Part shown: positions 1-7,987 of the stretch, one piece after another | Numbering within the stretch: the first letter of the stretch is position 1 | Layout of the letters: each line of letters starts with the position of its first letter | Source: Saprospiraceae bacterium | GTDB lineage: Bacteria > Bacteroidota > Bacteroidia > Chitinophagales > Saprospiraceae | DNA: 9,778 nt | Direction: 5' to 3' | Assembly: GCA_016787375.1 (NCBI GenBank) | Contig: JAEUUM010000626.1 | Location: forward strand, 1 to 9,778 | Program-made: the position numbers and the translations under genes | Notes under the pieces: generated by a model | Told to the model about the DNA's origin: nothing | What the model saw: the letters and a program-made list of their open reading frames with translations, nothing else | Databases searched by the model: none

Positions 1-159
1 GTAAAAGAAATCTTGCACATGCCTGGTCAATTCATGGCAAATGTAACTACAAAGTCCGGAGACAAATTTATTCCGTTAAATGAACATTTTGTTGTAAAAT
101 TGAATAGGCCTTCGAGAGAGATTATTGTTGATTTGCCGGAGGGCTTGCTTGACCTATAA
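1..159 (+). CDS. rimM: RimM, ribosome maturation factor (C-terminal 52 residues only)
   Basis: This is the 3' end of a gene whose start lies left of the window; the frame is open from base 1 to a TAA at 157-159. The 52 visible residues match the PRC-barrel half of RimM. They begin VKEILHMPGQ, resembling the usual 'V.EVL..PGQ.LL.V' strand, continue with a segment resembling the family's 'IP.....V' stretch (KFIPLNEHFVV), and end in the family hallmark IIVDLPEGLLDL. RimM binds ribosomal protein S19 and helps mature the head of the 30S subunit in the cytoplasm. The usual length is about 170-180 residues, so roughly the last third is present. Its partner genes (often rpsP or trmD) are not visible. 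The gene ends directly in a hairpin terminator shared with the convergent hydrolase-like gene. The identification rests on a short but characteristic C-terminus. Confidence 0.85.
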   Translation, partial: VKEILHMPGQFMANVTTKSGDKFIPLNEHFVVKLNRPSREIIVDLPEGLLDL

Positions 160-194
160 AAAAAGCGCCTGTAAATTTTACAGACGCTTTTTTG
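158..194. terminator. Bidirectional intrinsic terminator between rimM and the hydrolase-like gene
   Basis: An inverted repeat begins within the rimM stop codon. AAAAAAGCG (159-167) pairs with CGCTTTTTT (185-193), then after one C/A mismatch (168/184) CTGTAA (169-174) pairs with TTACAG (178-183), leaving a 3-nt loop. The A-tract on the left and T-tract on the right give a U-run on whichever strand is read, so the hairpin can end both rimM (+) and the convergent gene ending at 211 (-). Its place, with only 51 bases between the two stop codons, fits this role. Confidence 0.9.
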
Positions 195-210
195 TATAAA
201 CAAATAAATA

Positions 211-1755
211 CTACTTGAATGTAATTTGCTTGGTAATCATTCCTTGTTTGAATATCAAATTAACCATATAATTACCGGAAGGGAGGTTGAATCTTTCTAG
301 ATTGTAGTTATTGCTGTCAACATGCGTTTTAGCCTTTACCAATCTTCCTTGTATGTCATAAACATATACGTCATTTATTACATAGTCACTTGCTGTAGAA
401 AAAGTAACTTGATTCTCTGCTGGACTTGGACCAAATTTCAAGCCAACTTGATTTTCTGTTAATTGCTCTTTTGTTCCAACACCTTTGCACTCAAGGTCAA
501 GTGCGTAACATGCTCTGTAAGAGTAATATGTAATCATAGAGTCAATGTAGCTTCTTCCTTTCTCAGGAGACATGGTAGAGTTTGTCATCAATCCATTTGC
601 ATTGTTGGTGTTGGTTGGTGCCCAAAAGTCCCATGGAGAGCTATCAAAAGGTCCTGCATCACCAATTACTGGGAATAAACCTTCGATACCATCATTACGC
701 GTATTGGCAACTTGAGAAACAGGATCATTGAAAATGATATTGGTAAATGCATCGTTGTTTCCATACTGATTTGCCAACTTCATTGCCAAATAACTTCCCT
801 GCACTTCTACAACATCCAAAGGCGGATTAACAGGCACTTTCACGATACCTTCTTTATAAGGAGCAAATGGGTCATAAGGTGTATGGAAAGAAATTAGTGG
901 TGGTTGTCCTGGATCAATCCATGCTGTATCAGCTACAGCACCACCCATATTTACACTTAGTGCAAAGTCTGAGTCATAACCTACATGGTTTGGATAACAA
1001 AGTGTATCACCTTCAGGGAAACCAGGATATCCTGCTGGAACCACTCCCACACTAGTACCATAAATATCACCATTCACTGAAGGGATAACCATTGGAACAG
1101 TATTTCCACCAATCACAGTAACAAATTTTCCGTTACTTGCTGTTGGAATTTTAAGGTAATTATCAAGGCAACCTGTATTTAGAGCAATGTAACCTCCTGT
1201 TCCTTGACCCCAAATAACAATTTTGTTAGGGTCAATACCAAATGAGTTACCATTCTCGTTAACATCTTTTTTGAAATAACGGATGCAAGTTCTCGCATCT
1301 TGAACGCCACGGTAAGCAGCATTGAGCAAAGTAAAAATTCTTGTTGTTTTGTCTGTAGAAGTAGGTGCCCAGCCAAGTCTGTAATCAACAGAAGCTACTA
1401 CATAACCTCTCTTAGCAAGTTTTGTACAGATATCAACTGCCGTAGAATCTGATCTTGTTCCACTTGGGCTTCCGTTTTGTGGAAAAGGCAAAAAGTCACC
1501 TGTGTGGAAGTACAACACAAGTGGTCTGTTGGTCTCTGTGTCACCATCAGGAGTGTAAACATCCATTGCAAGGGGTGCAGGTACAGCTTCTCCAAAAATT
1601 TGAACGTACAAAATCGTCGCATTCACACCATAAGTGTGAGTAGAAACGGATACTTTGTCGAATATTTCATCGAAGTAACGCTTGTTTTGAGCTTCTGTCG
1701 AAAAAGCCACCAGCATGGCTACAAGAAGCATTGAAATTGTAAAAATTTTTTTCAT
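211..1755 (-). CDS. Secreted alpha/beta-hydrolase-fold (carboxylesterase-like) protein with T9SS sorting domain, probably lacking the catalytic Ser
   Basis: The protein has 514 residues from the ATG at 1755. The frame stays open to a TTG at 1782, but that codon overlaps a promoter box and the ATG gives a clean signal peptide (MKKIFTISMLL..., cut near AQ, residues 22-23). Esterase-like landmarks follow: HTGDF (84-88) where HGGGF-type oxyanion loops sit, then RGYVVASVDYRLGW (116-129), and HTPYDPFAPY (291-300), the usual acid-residue loop. The nucleophile elbow reads W-G-Q-G-T-G (182-187): Gly185 (codon GGA, 1203-1201) replaces the Ser of GxSxG. No His occurs between the Asp295 loop and the tail, so Ser and probably His of the triad are missing. 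Residues about 440-514 form a T9SS type A domain (GPSPAENQV, VYDIQGRLV, LPSGNYMV), implying export and surface anchoring or release. The gene lies 47 bp downstream of the TonB-dependent receptor and may be co-transcribed with it, though it has its own candidate promoter. Fold and secretion are well supported; substrate and activity are unknown. Confidence 0.8.
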   Translation of the reverse strand: MKKIFTISMLLVAMLVAFSTEAQNKRYFDEIFDKVSVSTHTYGVNATILYVQIFGEAVPAPLAMDVYTPDGDTETNRPLVLYFHTGDFLPFPQNGSPSGTRSDSTAVDICTKLAKRGYVVASVDYRLGWAPTSTDKTTRIFTLLNAAYRGVQDARTCIRYFKKDVNENGNSFGIDPNKIVIWGQGTGGYIALNTGCLDNYLKIPTASNGKFVTVIGGNTVPMVIPSVNGDIYGTSVGVVPAGYPGFPEGDTLCYPNHVGYDSDFALSVNMGGAVADTAWIDPGQPPLISFHTPYDPFAPYKEGIVKVPVNPPLDVVEVQGSYLAMKLANQYGNNDAFTNIIFNDPVSQVANTRNDGIEGLFPVIGDAGPFDSSPWDFWAPTNTNNANGLMTNSTMSPEKGRSYIDSMITYYSYRACYALDLECKGVGTKEQLTENQVGLKFGPSPAENQVTFSTASDYVINDVYVYDIQGRLVKAKTHVDSNNYNLERFNLPSGNYMVNLIFKQGMITKQITFK

Positions 1756-1779
1756 AGTCGTATTTAGTTTAATGATTGA

Positions 1780-1787
1780 CAAATATA
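1780..1787 (-). promoter_or_regulatory. Bacteroidota -7 box upstream of the hydrolase-like gene
   Basis: TATATTTG on the minus strand fits the Bacteroidota -7 consensus TAnnTTTG exactly and leaves 24 nt before the ATG at 1755. No good TTTG -33 element is found 19-22 nt upstream; the nearest TTG is only 12 nt away. The box lies in the 47-bp gap after the receptor stop codon, so the gene may be expressed separately from the receptor. It overlaps the TTG at 1782, which argues against that codon as the start. Confidence 0.55.
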
Positions 1788-1802
1788 ATTAATATAATCC
1801 AA

Positions 1803-4631
1803 TTATTTTCTGAATTCATACAAAATTGACAAATATGCCATTCTTCCGATGAGTGGCCCTCCATAAGTCTCATAATGAAGATTATTGAAAATATTAGAAG
1901 CCCCGGCCTTAAAGGTTGTATGAATATTTTCGGCAGTATAATTCAATTGTAAATCAAACAAGCCATAGGAAGGAATAAATCCTGTGAACTGAGGAGATCC
2001 TTCAAATGTAAATCCTTGAACCCATTTATAGTTGAATCCAAATCCAATGTGATTAATACGTGTGCCAAATACATCTAAAGTCATATCGCGTGCTGTCAGA
2101 CCAACATTAAATTTATGCTCAGGTGTATTAAAGGCAGGTATGATCGGATCATCCTCAACTGTCTTTATCAACTTGTTCCATGAATAATTTCCGTTTAACA
2201 TGTAATATTGACCAAAGTAATAATTGAGTCCCAATGAAAAACCTTGTGTGTGAACTTGATTATCAGAGTTGGCTGCATACCTGAAAACCTGAACATTCTT
2301 TGGTCTGGCTAAAGGGTCTGTTAACGCCCATTTGGCACTTATCCCAATTTTATAACCAAGAAAATCATCATAAATACTGTAATAATATCCGGCATCAACA
2401 TACAGTTTTTTGAAAAGTGTTGTCCTGTAGCCAAGTTCAAATGTCTTAACTCTTTCAGGTTTCACAGCATTGATACTAAAAAATTGTAAAACCGAATATT
2501 TTTGCTCATTCAGATAGTCAATGAATGACTGAACAGTAACCAAACTGTCAACACCCTTTAAATTTCCGCCTAAAATTGCCCGGCCTACGTTAAGATATAA
2601 GTATTGATCGGTAAGAGTGGGGTTCCTGATAGCTGATGAAAATGAGGCGCGCAAGTAATTGTTTTCTGCGGGAGAATAAACAATAGAAGCTGCTGGCGTA
2701 ACAATGTAATCAAAATTTTGATTTTTATCCAATCTTACCGCAGCATTCGTTATGAGTTTTCCGGAATAAAATTTTTTCTGAATTCCGGAGTACACACCAT
2801 ATTCATAATTTGAAATAGTCGTTCCTGCCGTATCGTAGAATATTGTACCATCACTCTCAGGTCTGTAATACCTGCCATTTGCTCCAATGACTATATAATC
2901 TGTGAATTTAGGTTCGAATTTGTACTCACCATGCACATGATACAAAGCTGACTTGTCATAAAATCTTGATCCTACGCCTTTTTTATTTGATTTGGTTGTG
3001 GTGATTATGTTAAAAAGTGAATCATACCTTGCTGTACCTGGTTCATAAAATGGTGAAATAAGCGGGTCCGAGTTTCCTCCCTTTCCGTTTGCAAATTCTG
3101 TTGCCAAATTGTGCCAATAAGCCAAAGTGTCTCGGTTATCAATGAGCCACTTATCAGCTGCTGCAAAATCAAATGGGTCGAAAAGCCCTGTGTTCGGGTT
3201 GAATTTTAACTCCGGATATCCAAGTTTGATCATTTCTTTGCTGTAACCTTTGGTTTTCCAAAATGTACTGTAGTCATTTGACCACAATTCATCTGATTTT
3301 GCTTTATTCTGCATGATCAAAGCAGTAAAATAGGGATCATAAGAATTTCCTGCATCTTCGTTGGTGGCATAAGCTCTGATAAAATACTTGTCCTTTAATC
3401 TGTATTCAAGTCTGTTTTGGAAAAACAAAATATTCTGCAACCTGAACCTGTTATCACCCTGGTACACTGTTGTACCTGAACCAAAACTTGATGAAAATAT
3501 TAATTCAGGGGAGGCAGATTCTTTGTCAGGGTTGGTTCGAAGATGGAAAGCAGCATTAGCTTTAAAATTTTTAGTATCATAATCAACCAGATCAACTTCT
3601 CTATACCCGGTCCGGTAAAATCTCCTTAAACCAGAGGTTAAGCCCCAATAATCTACAAGTGATGTTGCATTGTTCAATGAATAAAATTCATCACCATATC
3701 TGTTTACGGCATCATACCTACCCGGATTGTTTACACCATCCTCTGACCCATCTATCGGGTTGTAGTTTTCGGCTTTCCAATCATTCGCTCTCAGGTAAGA
3801 AAAGTTGAGTTTGTATCCAAAAACGTCTTTTCCATTTTTGTTCTTGGTTGCATCCGCATATCTAACCGCAGTTTCAAAAAGACTTCTCTCCCCAAATTTG
3901 AGACTGGCAGATAAACCCTTGTGATAAAATGGATTTTTGGTTTCCATACTTATCACACCATTAAATGCATTTGGGCCATAAAAAGCAGAACTTGCACCAA
4001 CCACCAAGTCAACTGTGTTGACATCCAATTCGGAACTACCCAAAAAATTACCCAATGAGAAGTTCAGACCTGGAGCCTGATTGTCTACACCATCTATTAT
4101 TTGTAATGACCTGACCGGACTCGTGCTGTTAAATCCTCGCATGTTGATGATCTTAAAACCTAAACTTGCAGCAGTCAAATCAACACCCTTCATGCTTCCC
4201 AATCCGTCATAAAAATTGTCAGAAGGTGTTGCTTTGATAGCCAACAAATCCATTGATTCTATGGTTAGAGGTGATTCTTTTTGTTTTTCAGAAATGCGTT
4301 GACCGGTAACCTCAACCGCACCTATTAAAACTGCGGTTTCTTCAAGGCGTATCTCCTGAACTTTACTAAAAGAGCTAACTTCAATCTCTTGGGAATCATA
4401 CCCGAGATAAGTTATGACAATGGTAAAAGGAGCTGATCTGGTTGTTTTTAATTCAAAAATTCCATCAAAATCGGTATTTGCACCTTCACTGGTTCCCTTA
4501 ATTAGAACTGTAGCTCCAATTAGTGGCTCATTATCTGAGGCCCCTTTGACTTTGCCTTTCAAAGTATTTTGCGAATAAATACCGTTCAAAGCAAAAAAAA
4601 CAAAAAAAAGACCTATGGCAAGTTTATTCAT
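1803..4631 (-). CDS. TonB-dependent outer-membrane receptor with N-terminal carboxypeptidase-regulatory-like domain
   Basis: This 942-residue protein imports a ligand across the outer membrane using energy from TonB-ExbBD. Residues 1-20 are a signal peptide (MNKLAIGLFFVFFALNGIYS). About 23-98 form a carboxypeptidase-regulatory-like (beta-sandwich) domain: LKGKVKGASDNEPLIGATV, then TDFDGIFEL and ITYLGYDSQEI. The plug domain spans about 115-235, with INMRGFNSTSPVRSLQIIDG (162-181), VDLVVGASSAFYGPNAFNGV (207-226) and ISMETKNPF. The rest is the beta-barrel, with many alternating aromatic strands such as LGYRTTLFKKLYVDAGYYYS and a final strand in YLSILYEFRK. The length is typical of Bacteroidota receptors of this build. 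No SusD-like lipoprotein lies beside it, so it is not a standard SusCD polysaccharide pair, and the sequence does not reveal the ligand. The secreted hydrolase-like gene follows after 47 bp and is the natural candidate partner. The ATG at 4631 directly precedes the signal peptide. Confidence 0.93.
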   Translation of the reverse strand: MNKLAIGLFFVFFALNGIYSQNTLKGKVKGASDNEPLIGATVLIKGTSEGANTDFDGIFELKTTRSAPFTIVITYLGYDSQEIEVSSFSKVQEIRLEETAVLIGAVEVTGQRISEKQKESPLTIESMDLLAIKATPSDNFYDGLGSMKGVDLTAASLGFKIINMRGFNSTSPVRSLQIIDGVDNQAPGLNFSLGNFLGSSELDVNTVDLVVGASSAFYGPNAFNGVISMETKNPFYHKGLSASLKFGERSLFETAVRYADATKNKNGKDVFGYKLNFSYLRANDWKAENYNPIDGSEDGVNNPGRYDAVNRYGDEFYSLNNATSLVDYWGLTSGLRRFYRTGYREVDLVDYDTKNFKANAAFHLRTNPDKESASPELIFSSSFGSGTTVYQGDNRFRLQNILFFQNRLEYRLKDKYFIRAYATNEDAGNSYDPYFTALIMQNKAKSDELWSNDYSTFWKTKGYSKEMIKLGYPELKFNPNTGLFDPFDFAAADKWLIDNRDTLAYWHNLATEFANGKGGNSDPLISPFYEPGTARYDSLFNIITTTKSNKKGVGSRFYDKSALYHVHGEYKFEPKFTDYIVIGANGRYYRPESDGTIFYDTAGTTISNYEYGVYSGIQKKFYSGKLITNAAVRLDKNQNFDYIVTPAASIVYSPAENNYLRASFSSAIRNPTLTDQYLYLNVGRAILGGNLKGVDSLVTVQSFIDYLNEQKYSVLQFFSINAVKPERVKTFELGYRTTLFKKLYVDAGYYYSIYDDFLGYKIGISAKWALTDPLARPKNVQVFRYAANSDNQVHTQGFSLGLNYYFGQYYMLNGNYSWNKLIKTVEDDPIIPAFNTPEHKFNVGLTARDMTLDVFGTRINHIGFGFNYKWVQGFTFEGSPQFTGFIPSYGLFDLQLNYTAENIHTTFKAGASNIFNNLHYETYGGPLIGRMAYLSILYEFRK

Positions 4632-4654
4632 TGATTAGTTATTGTTTGTTAAAG

Positions 4655-4664
4655 CGAAATTATA
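4655..4664 (-). promoter_or_regulatory. Weak candidate -7 box for the TonB-dependent receptor
   Basis: The minus strand reads TATAATTTCG here. Its last eight bases (TAATTTCG, 4662-4655) match TAnnTTTG with one mismatch and end 23 nt before the receptor ATG, the same spacing as at the other genes of the window. No convincing -33 element is seen. The rest of the 246-bp gap (4632-4877) is very AT-rich; apart from the terminator at its far end I see only an A/T run near 4679-4690 and a small inverted repeat near 4772-4784. Confidence 0.3.
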
Positions 4665-4826
4665 GGGCAAAATATGAATTTTTTTTAAAATGCAACCATA
4701 TTGTAGTTATTTTAATATCCATTATGTTTACCTGTTTGATGGTCGTTGTTTTGAATTGTTAGAAAAATAAGATATTGCCAATATTATCTGGATTTGGTTT
4801 AGATTGAAACTTTTCCCGATATATAG

Positions 4827-4854
4827 AAAAGGCCCTTTTTTACAAAGAGCCTTT
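4827..4854 (-). terminator. Intrinsic terminator downstream of the M1 peptidase gene
   Basis: AAAGGCCCTTT (4828-4838) and AAAGAGCCTTT (4844-4854) form an 11-bp stem with a single mismatch and a 5-nt loop. The stem begins 24 bp after the peptidase stop codon on the minus strand. The exit side carries only a short U-run (TTTT then C), so termination may be moderate. It separates the peptidase from the receptor gene, which should therefore use its own promoter. Confidence 0.75.
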
Positions 4855-4877
4855 AATTTATTTATGTTGAAACGATA

Positions 4878-7325
4878 CTAGCGTTGTATTACAAAAACAG
4901 CCGTTCCTTCTGTGGTGTGAGAATTTAATATTTGAAGGTAATATTGCCCATTTTGCAGTTGGCTTGTACTCACTTTGAGGTTATCTCCAACATAATGTTG
5001 AGTTGTGCTTGATACAAGCTTACCTGATGCATCAAATATTTGAATAGTTTTGTTTCCAAAATCAAGACCTGATCCCAAAATATTAATTTGGTCAATAACC
5101 GGATTTGGATAGACATTTAATTGATGTACAATTGGACTTAAATTTTTAACAGAAACTGTCGGTAGATTTCCATTTGCAAAGGCATACTCACCCATGAGTA
5201 GGGTATCAATCTTGATAAATCCTTGTCCATCAGTGGCGCTCAACATTTGTTTTGAATAATATGGAAACTTCCGCCAGTCCTCTCTAGGAGATTTTCTGTA
5301 AACCAAGATCAGGCTATCCTCAGTATTTGATACAAGATCGCCATCTAAAAATGTATTGCTAGCATTATTCTTGTATTCTAAGGTTGCACTTGCTTTAAAT
5401 TGGTCGGGTAGCAATCCATCAACTATCCAGTAATGTGAATTTGAAATTTTAGCATTGTTTGGATTGTTTACAATTGGATCAGGTGGTATCCACATGTGTT
5501 GAACACAAATAAGTGCAGTATCTTTGATTTGATTAACTTTAAAAGAGAATTCGACATATGGCATTGTTACAGGTGCTTTCAGTTTGACCTTTGAATTTGC
5601 GTGCATTCTGGCATAATTCAATTTATTGTCTTCGTTCAACAAAGCAAAGGCTACATCAAAATCCTCAGGCAGTTCAACGTCAGAAATTGACTGTGCTCCT
5701 GAAACCATTATTTTTTTGGTAATTTTTGTCCAATTTTTATTGTAAAAACTAATTTCAATTGGAACGTTGGTATAAAGGTGATTTGCTTTTCGCAACTTTT
5801 GTGTTACAAATATTTGTGCCTTTTTAGAATTGTTGTTTACTGAATAGTTGATAGAGTCAATTTCAAAACCTGCAAATCCGGGTTGAAAAATTTGATCATC
5901 AAAAAAAGACGTCATATTCACACCTGTTGATGCGGTTAGTTCATCCCTAAATTGTGCAGCATCTATTGCTGAGTAGGCATATTTGTTTAAAATTGATTGG
6001 AGACCAACTTTATAAAGTGAATCACCCAAATATCCCCGCATATTATGCATAACTGCAGCTCCTTTCCAGTATGAGTGCCTTCCATATATGTTTTCAAAAC
6101 TGATGCCGGACAATGGTTCATATTTACCATCCGCCTGATGTGCTTGACGCATTACATTAAGGTGGTTGGTTTTAACAGCATCCACAAAATAATCTTTTCC
6201 GTATACATGCTCCAGAAATAAACGCGAAGAATATTCTGCATTGCCTTCTTTTATCCACATGTCATATTCTGTTTTCAGTGTGGTTACATTACCCCACCAA
6301 TTATGACCAAATTCATGCGCCATTAAAGTTTCATTTGATTTAGTACCGTTAGCTATAACATTATCCGGATATGCTATATTAGTTGGATGCTCCATCGCAC
6401 CCACCGTGGTCAGCACATAACCAACTCTTTCCCAAACGTATTTACCGTACCATTTTTCCATGGCATCCAAATCTGCTCCAATATTCACGAATGATTTTTT
6501 CATATTGGTTGTATCTCCTGGTTTGGCCACCAATTGAATTGGAACAGTTCCCAGAGTAGTAGTATGATTGAAATTTACCTCTGCATAATTGGATGCTGCA
6601 AAATTTGTCAAATATGTAGGTAACAGCTGATTCATGCGATAGTGTCTGATGATACTGTCACCTCCAACATTAACCTGATCTATGAAGGTTCCAATGCAGT
6701 ATCCTTTTCTGCCCTGACTAGATAGGACTGAAATATCGTAGGTTGCCCTTTCAACAAAATTATCAAAACATGGATACCATACTCTTCCAAAATTGGGTGG
6801 GTTTGAAGAAAGTCCGATCCCAAGGTTGTAAACATAATTACTGGCAAAATAAACACCACCCCAAACCGGATCCTGGTAAGGTGTCCCGGAATAGCTTATG
6901 GTTACTGAGTCGATATCACCTTTGTCCAAGACTTTATTCAATTCGACTTCGACAAAGGGGTCGTTGTAACTATAATTGAGTACACCGTCACCTTCTCTTT
7001 CGACTTTTTGAATGCCCAGACTGGTCAGATCAAAGCGAATGGTGTTCAGATTGTCCATTTTTGCTTTAAACAGGACTTTGGTTTTGCCTTTTAGAATCTT
7101 ACCAGAGTAATTGGTGACATCTACAAAAATGTTGTAGTGCAAAATATCAAAAGTATCACTCCTTGCGACTCCGGCTAAAACGGTTTTTTCTTGTTCCGGC
7201 GTCAATTTTGATCGTTTATAATTCGATTTTGCATTATGGCAAGGATGAAATTCCGGGATTGGCTGTCCAAATAGCAGGGTTCCAGCAGTTAGTAAATAAA
7301 ACAAGATGTACAACTTTCTACTCAT
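4878..7325 (-). CDS. Secreted M1-family zinc metallopeptidase (aminopeptidase) with T9SS sorting domain
   Basis: The protein has 815 residues from the ATG at 7325. A longer frame to a TTG at 7430 adds 35 residues ahead of the signal peptide (MSRKLYILFYLLTAGTLLFG) and is unlikely to be translated. An M1-type N-terminal beta domain (YNIFVDVTNYSGKILKGKTK) leads to the catalytic domain. Zinc ligands are H337 and H341 of HEFGH, with E338 as catalytic base, and E360 exactly 18 residues on in KEGNAEY. Y419 in SYWKGAAVMHNMR fits the transition-state tyrosine. The substrate-binding motif reads GAMEH (309-313) rather than GAMEN. Residues about 738-815 are a T9SS type A domain (VYPNPVIDQINI, IFDASGKLVSS, LQNGQYYLQIL), so the enzyme is exported and probably surface-attached or released. 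Its expected role is trimming N-terminal residues from peptides for nutrition. It lies 127 bp downstream of the TerB-like gene with no visible terminator between, so read-through is possible. Peptide preference cannot be read from sequence. Confidence 0.93.
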   Translation of the reverse strand: MSRKLYILFYLLTAGTLLFGQPIPEFHPCHNAKSNYKRSKLTPEQEKTVLAGVARSDTFDILHYNIFVDVTNYSGKILKGKTKVLFKAKMDNLNTIRFDLTSLGIQKVEREGDGVLNYSYNDPFVEVELNKVLDKGDIDSVTISYSGTPYQDPVWGGVYFASNYVYNLGIGLSSNPPNFGRVWYPCFDNFVERATYDISVLSSQGRKGYCIGTFIDQVNVGGDSIIRHYRMNQLLPTYLTNFAASNYAEVNFNHTTTLGTVPIQLVAKPGDTTNMKKSFVNIGADLDAMEKWYGKYVWERVGYVLTTVGAMEHPTNIAYPDNVIANGTKSNETLMAHEFGHNWWGNVTTLKTEYDMWIKEGNAEYSSRLFLEHVYGKDYFVDAVKTNHLNVMRQAHQADGKYEPLSGISFENIYGRHSYWKGAAVMHNMRGYLGDSLYKVGLQSILNKYAYSAIDAAQFRDELTASTGVNMTSFFDDQIFQPGFAGFEIDSINYSVNNNSKKAQIFVTQKLRKANHLYTNVPIEISFYNKNWTKITKKIMVSGAQSISDVELPEDFDVAFALLNEDNKLNYARMHANSKVKLKAPVTMPYVEFSFKVNQIKDTALICVQHMWIPPDPIVNNPNNAKISNSHYWIVDGLLPDQFKASATLEYKNNASNTFLDGDLVSNTEDSLILVYRKSPREDWRKFPYYSKQMLSATDGQGFIKIDTLLMGEYAFANGNLPTVSVKNLSPIVHQLNVYPNPVIDQINILGSGLDFGNKTIQIFDASGKLVSSTTQHYVGDNLKVSTSQLQNGQYYLQILNSHTTEGTAVFVIQR

Positions 7326-7452
7326 AACAATTCGATTTGTAAATGATATAATACACATAACCCTCAACATACGAGGATGAGGTTCGTAAAAGTAGCTACT
7401 CTGAACTAATTTTTTGCTAAAACACCACAAAAACTACTGAACAGAATTCAGA

Positions 7453-7956
7453 TTAGTGGTTATGCTCTTCATCGCCATCTTCGTCTTCATCTGTACCAAT
7501 AATCGGCGTTAACATTGTGAGTTTTATTAACTTATCTTCCTTTGCAGAAATTGCTCCAAAACCCAGAAATCCTCCGGATGATTTGGCTACGTGTTTTGCA
7601 AAACTTGTAAAAGATTTATACAGTCGTGCTCCAAGGTCAACAGGAAGCTTTTGTAGAATTGGATCTACCTCTGCCAATCTATCAGTCAATATTTTAGTTC
7701 TGGCTTCGGTATCAGAAGGCAAACTTTCAATTAGATCATGGAGTTTTTCATGAAAATCCAAACCTACCGTTTCATAAAATGCCTGTAAAGATTTATGATG
7801 TGAAAACGATCGAATTTTGGTTAACTTTTCTGCCCATTCCGTTTCTTCTTTGTTGATTTTTCCCTCGGCCCCTGCAATCAGCACGGTGATTTGGCTTATA
7901 GCATCTACAAGTTGTTGTTTAGCTTTTGGATCGATTAAGTCAAATAGTGCTTTCAT
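7453..7956 (-). CDS. Small TerB-like all-helical protein with acidic His-containing tail
   Basis: The protein has 167 residues from the ATG at 7956. An in-frame ATG at 7992 exists, but it abuts a TATATTTG promoter box and would lie upstream of the expected transcript start, so the internal ATG, preceded by A-rich sequence, is preferred. There is no signal peptide or membrane segment, so it is probably cytoplasmic. The segment ISQITVLIAGAEGKINKEE (about 22-40) resembles the TerB-type metal-site pattern of a helix followed by '(A/D)GK(I/V)...EE', and the rest is predicted largely helical. A glycine-rich stretch SSGGFLGFGA (127-136) and a strongly acidic tail DEDEDGDEEHNH (156-167) end it. TerB-fold proteins are linked to tellurite or stress responses and metal binding, but this one is divergent and no ter gene is nearby, so no function is assigned. 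It is divergently transcribed from mutS. Confidence 0.8.
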   Translation of the reverse strand: MKALFDLIDPKAKQQLVDAISQITVLIAGAEGKINKEETEWAEKLTKIRSFSHHKSLQAFYETVGLDFHEKLHDLIESLPSDTEARTKILTDRLAEVDPILQKLPVDLGARLYKSFTSFAKHVAKSSGGFLGFGAISAKEDKLIKLTMLTPIIGTDEDEDGDEEHNH

Positions 7957-7979
7957 TTTTAGTTGTTTTATTTGAGCCG

Positions 7980-7987
7980 CAAATATA
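7980..7987 (-). promoter_or_regulatory. -7 box of the TerB-like gene
   Basis: TATATTTG on the minus strand matches TAnnTTTG and ends 23 nt before the ATG at 7956. A weak -33 candidate, TTCG (8012-8009), sits 21 nt upstream. The upstream ATG (7992-7990) lies just before this box, so a transcript starting about 7 nt downstream of the box could not use it. This fixes the gene start at 7956. Confidence 0.6.

Noticed and set aside
463..1734. Several 60-85 codon plus-strand frames and two minus-strand frames (1179-1388, 1398-1622) inside the hydrolase-like gene
   Set aside because: All overlap the clear coding frame and lack any family resemblance or independent signals.
4772..4784. Inverted repeat ATATTG-C-CAATAT upstream of the receptor gene
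   Set aside because: It is AT-rich, has a 1-nt centre, and lies over 140 bp from the start codon; such repeats are expected by chance in this composition.
7391..7400. Perfect palindrome AGTAGCTACT between the TerB-like and M1 genes
   Set aside because: The stem is too short and has no loop to act as a terminator; as a single 10-bp palindrome it may be chance, and no second copy was seen to support an operator.
7326..7430. 35-residue N-terminal extension of the M1 peptidase starting at a TTG
   Set aside because: It would place a charged stretch ahead of a good signal peptide; the ATG at 7325 is preferred.
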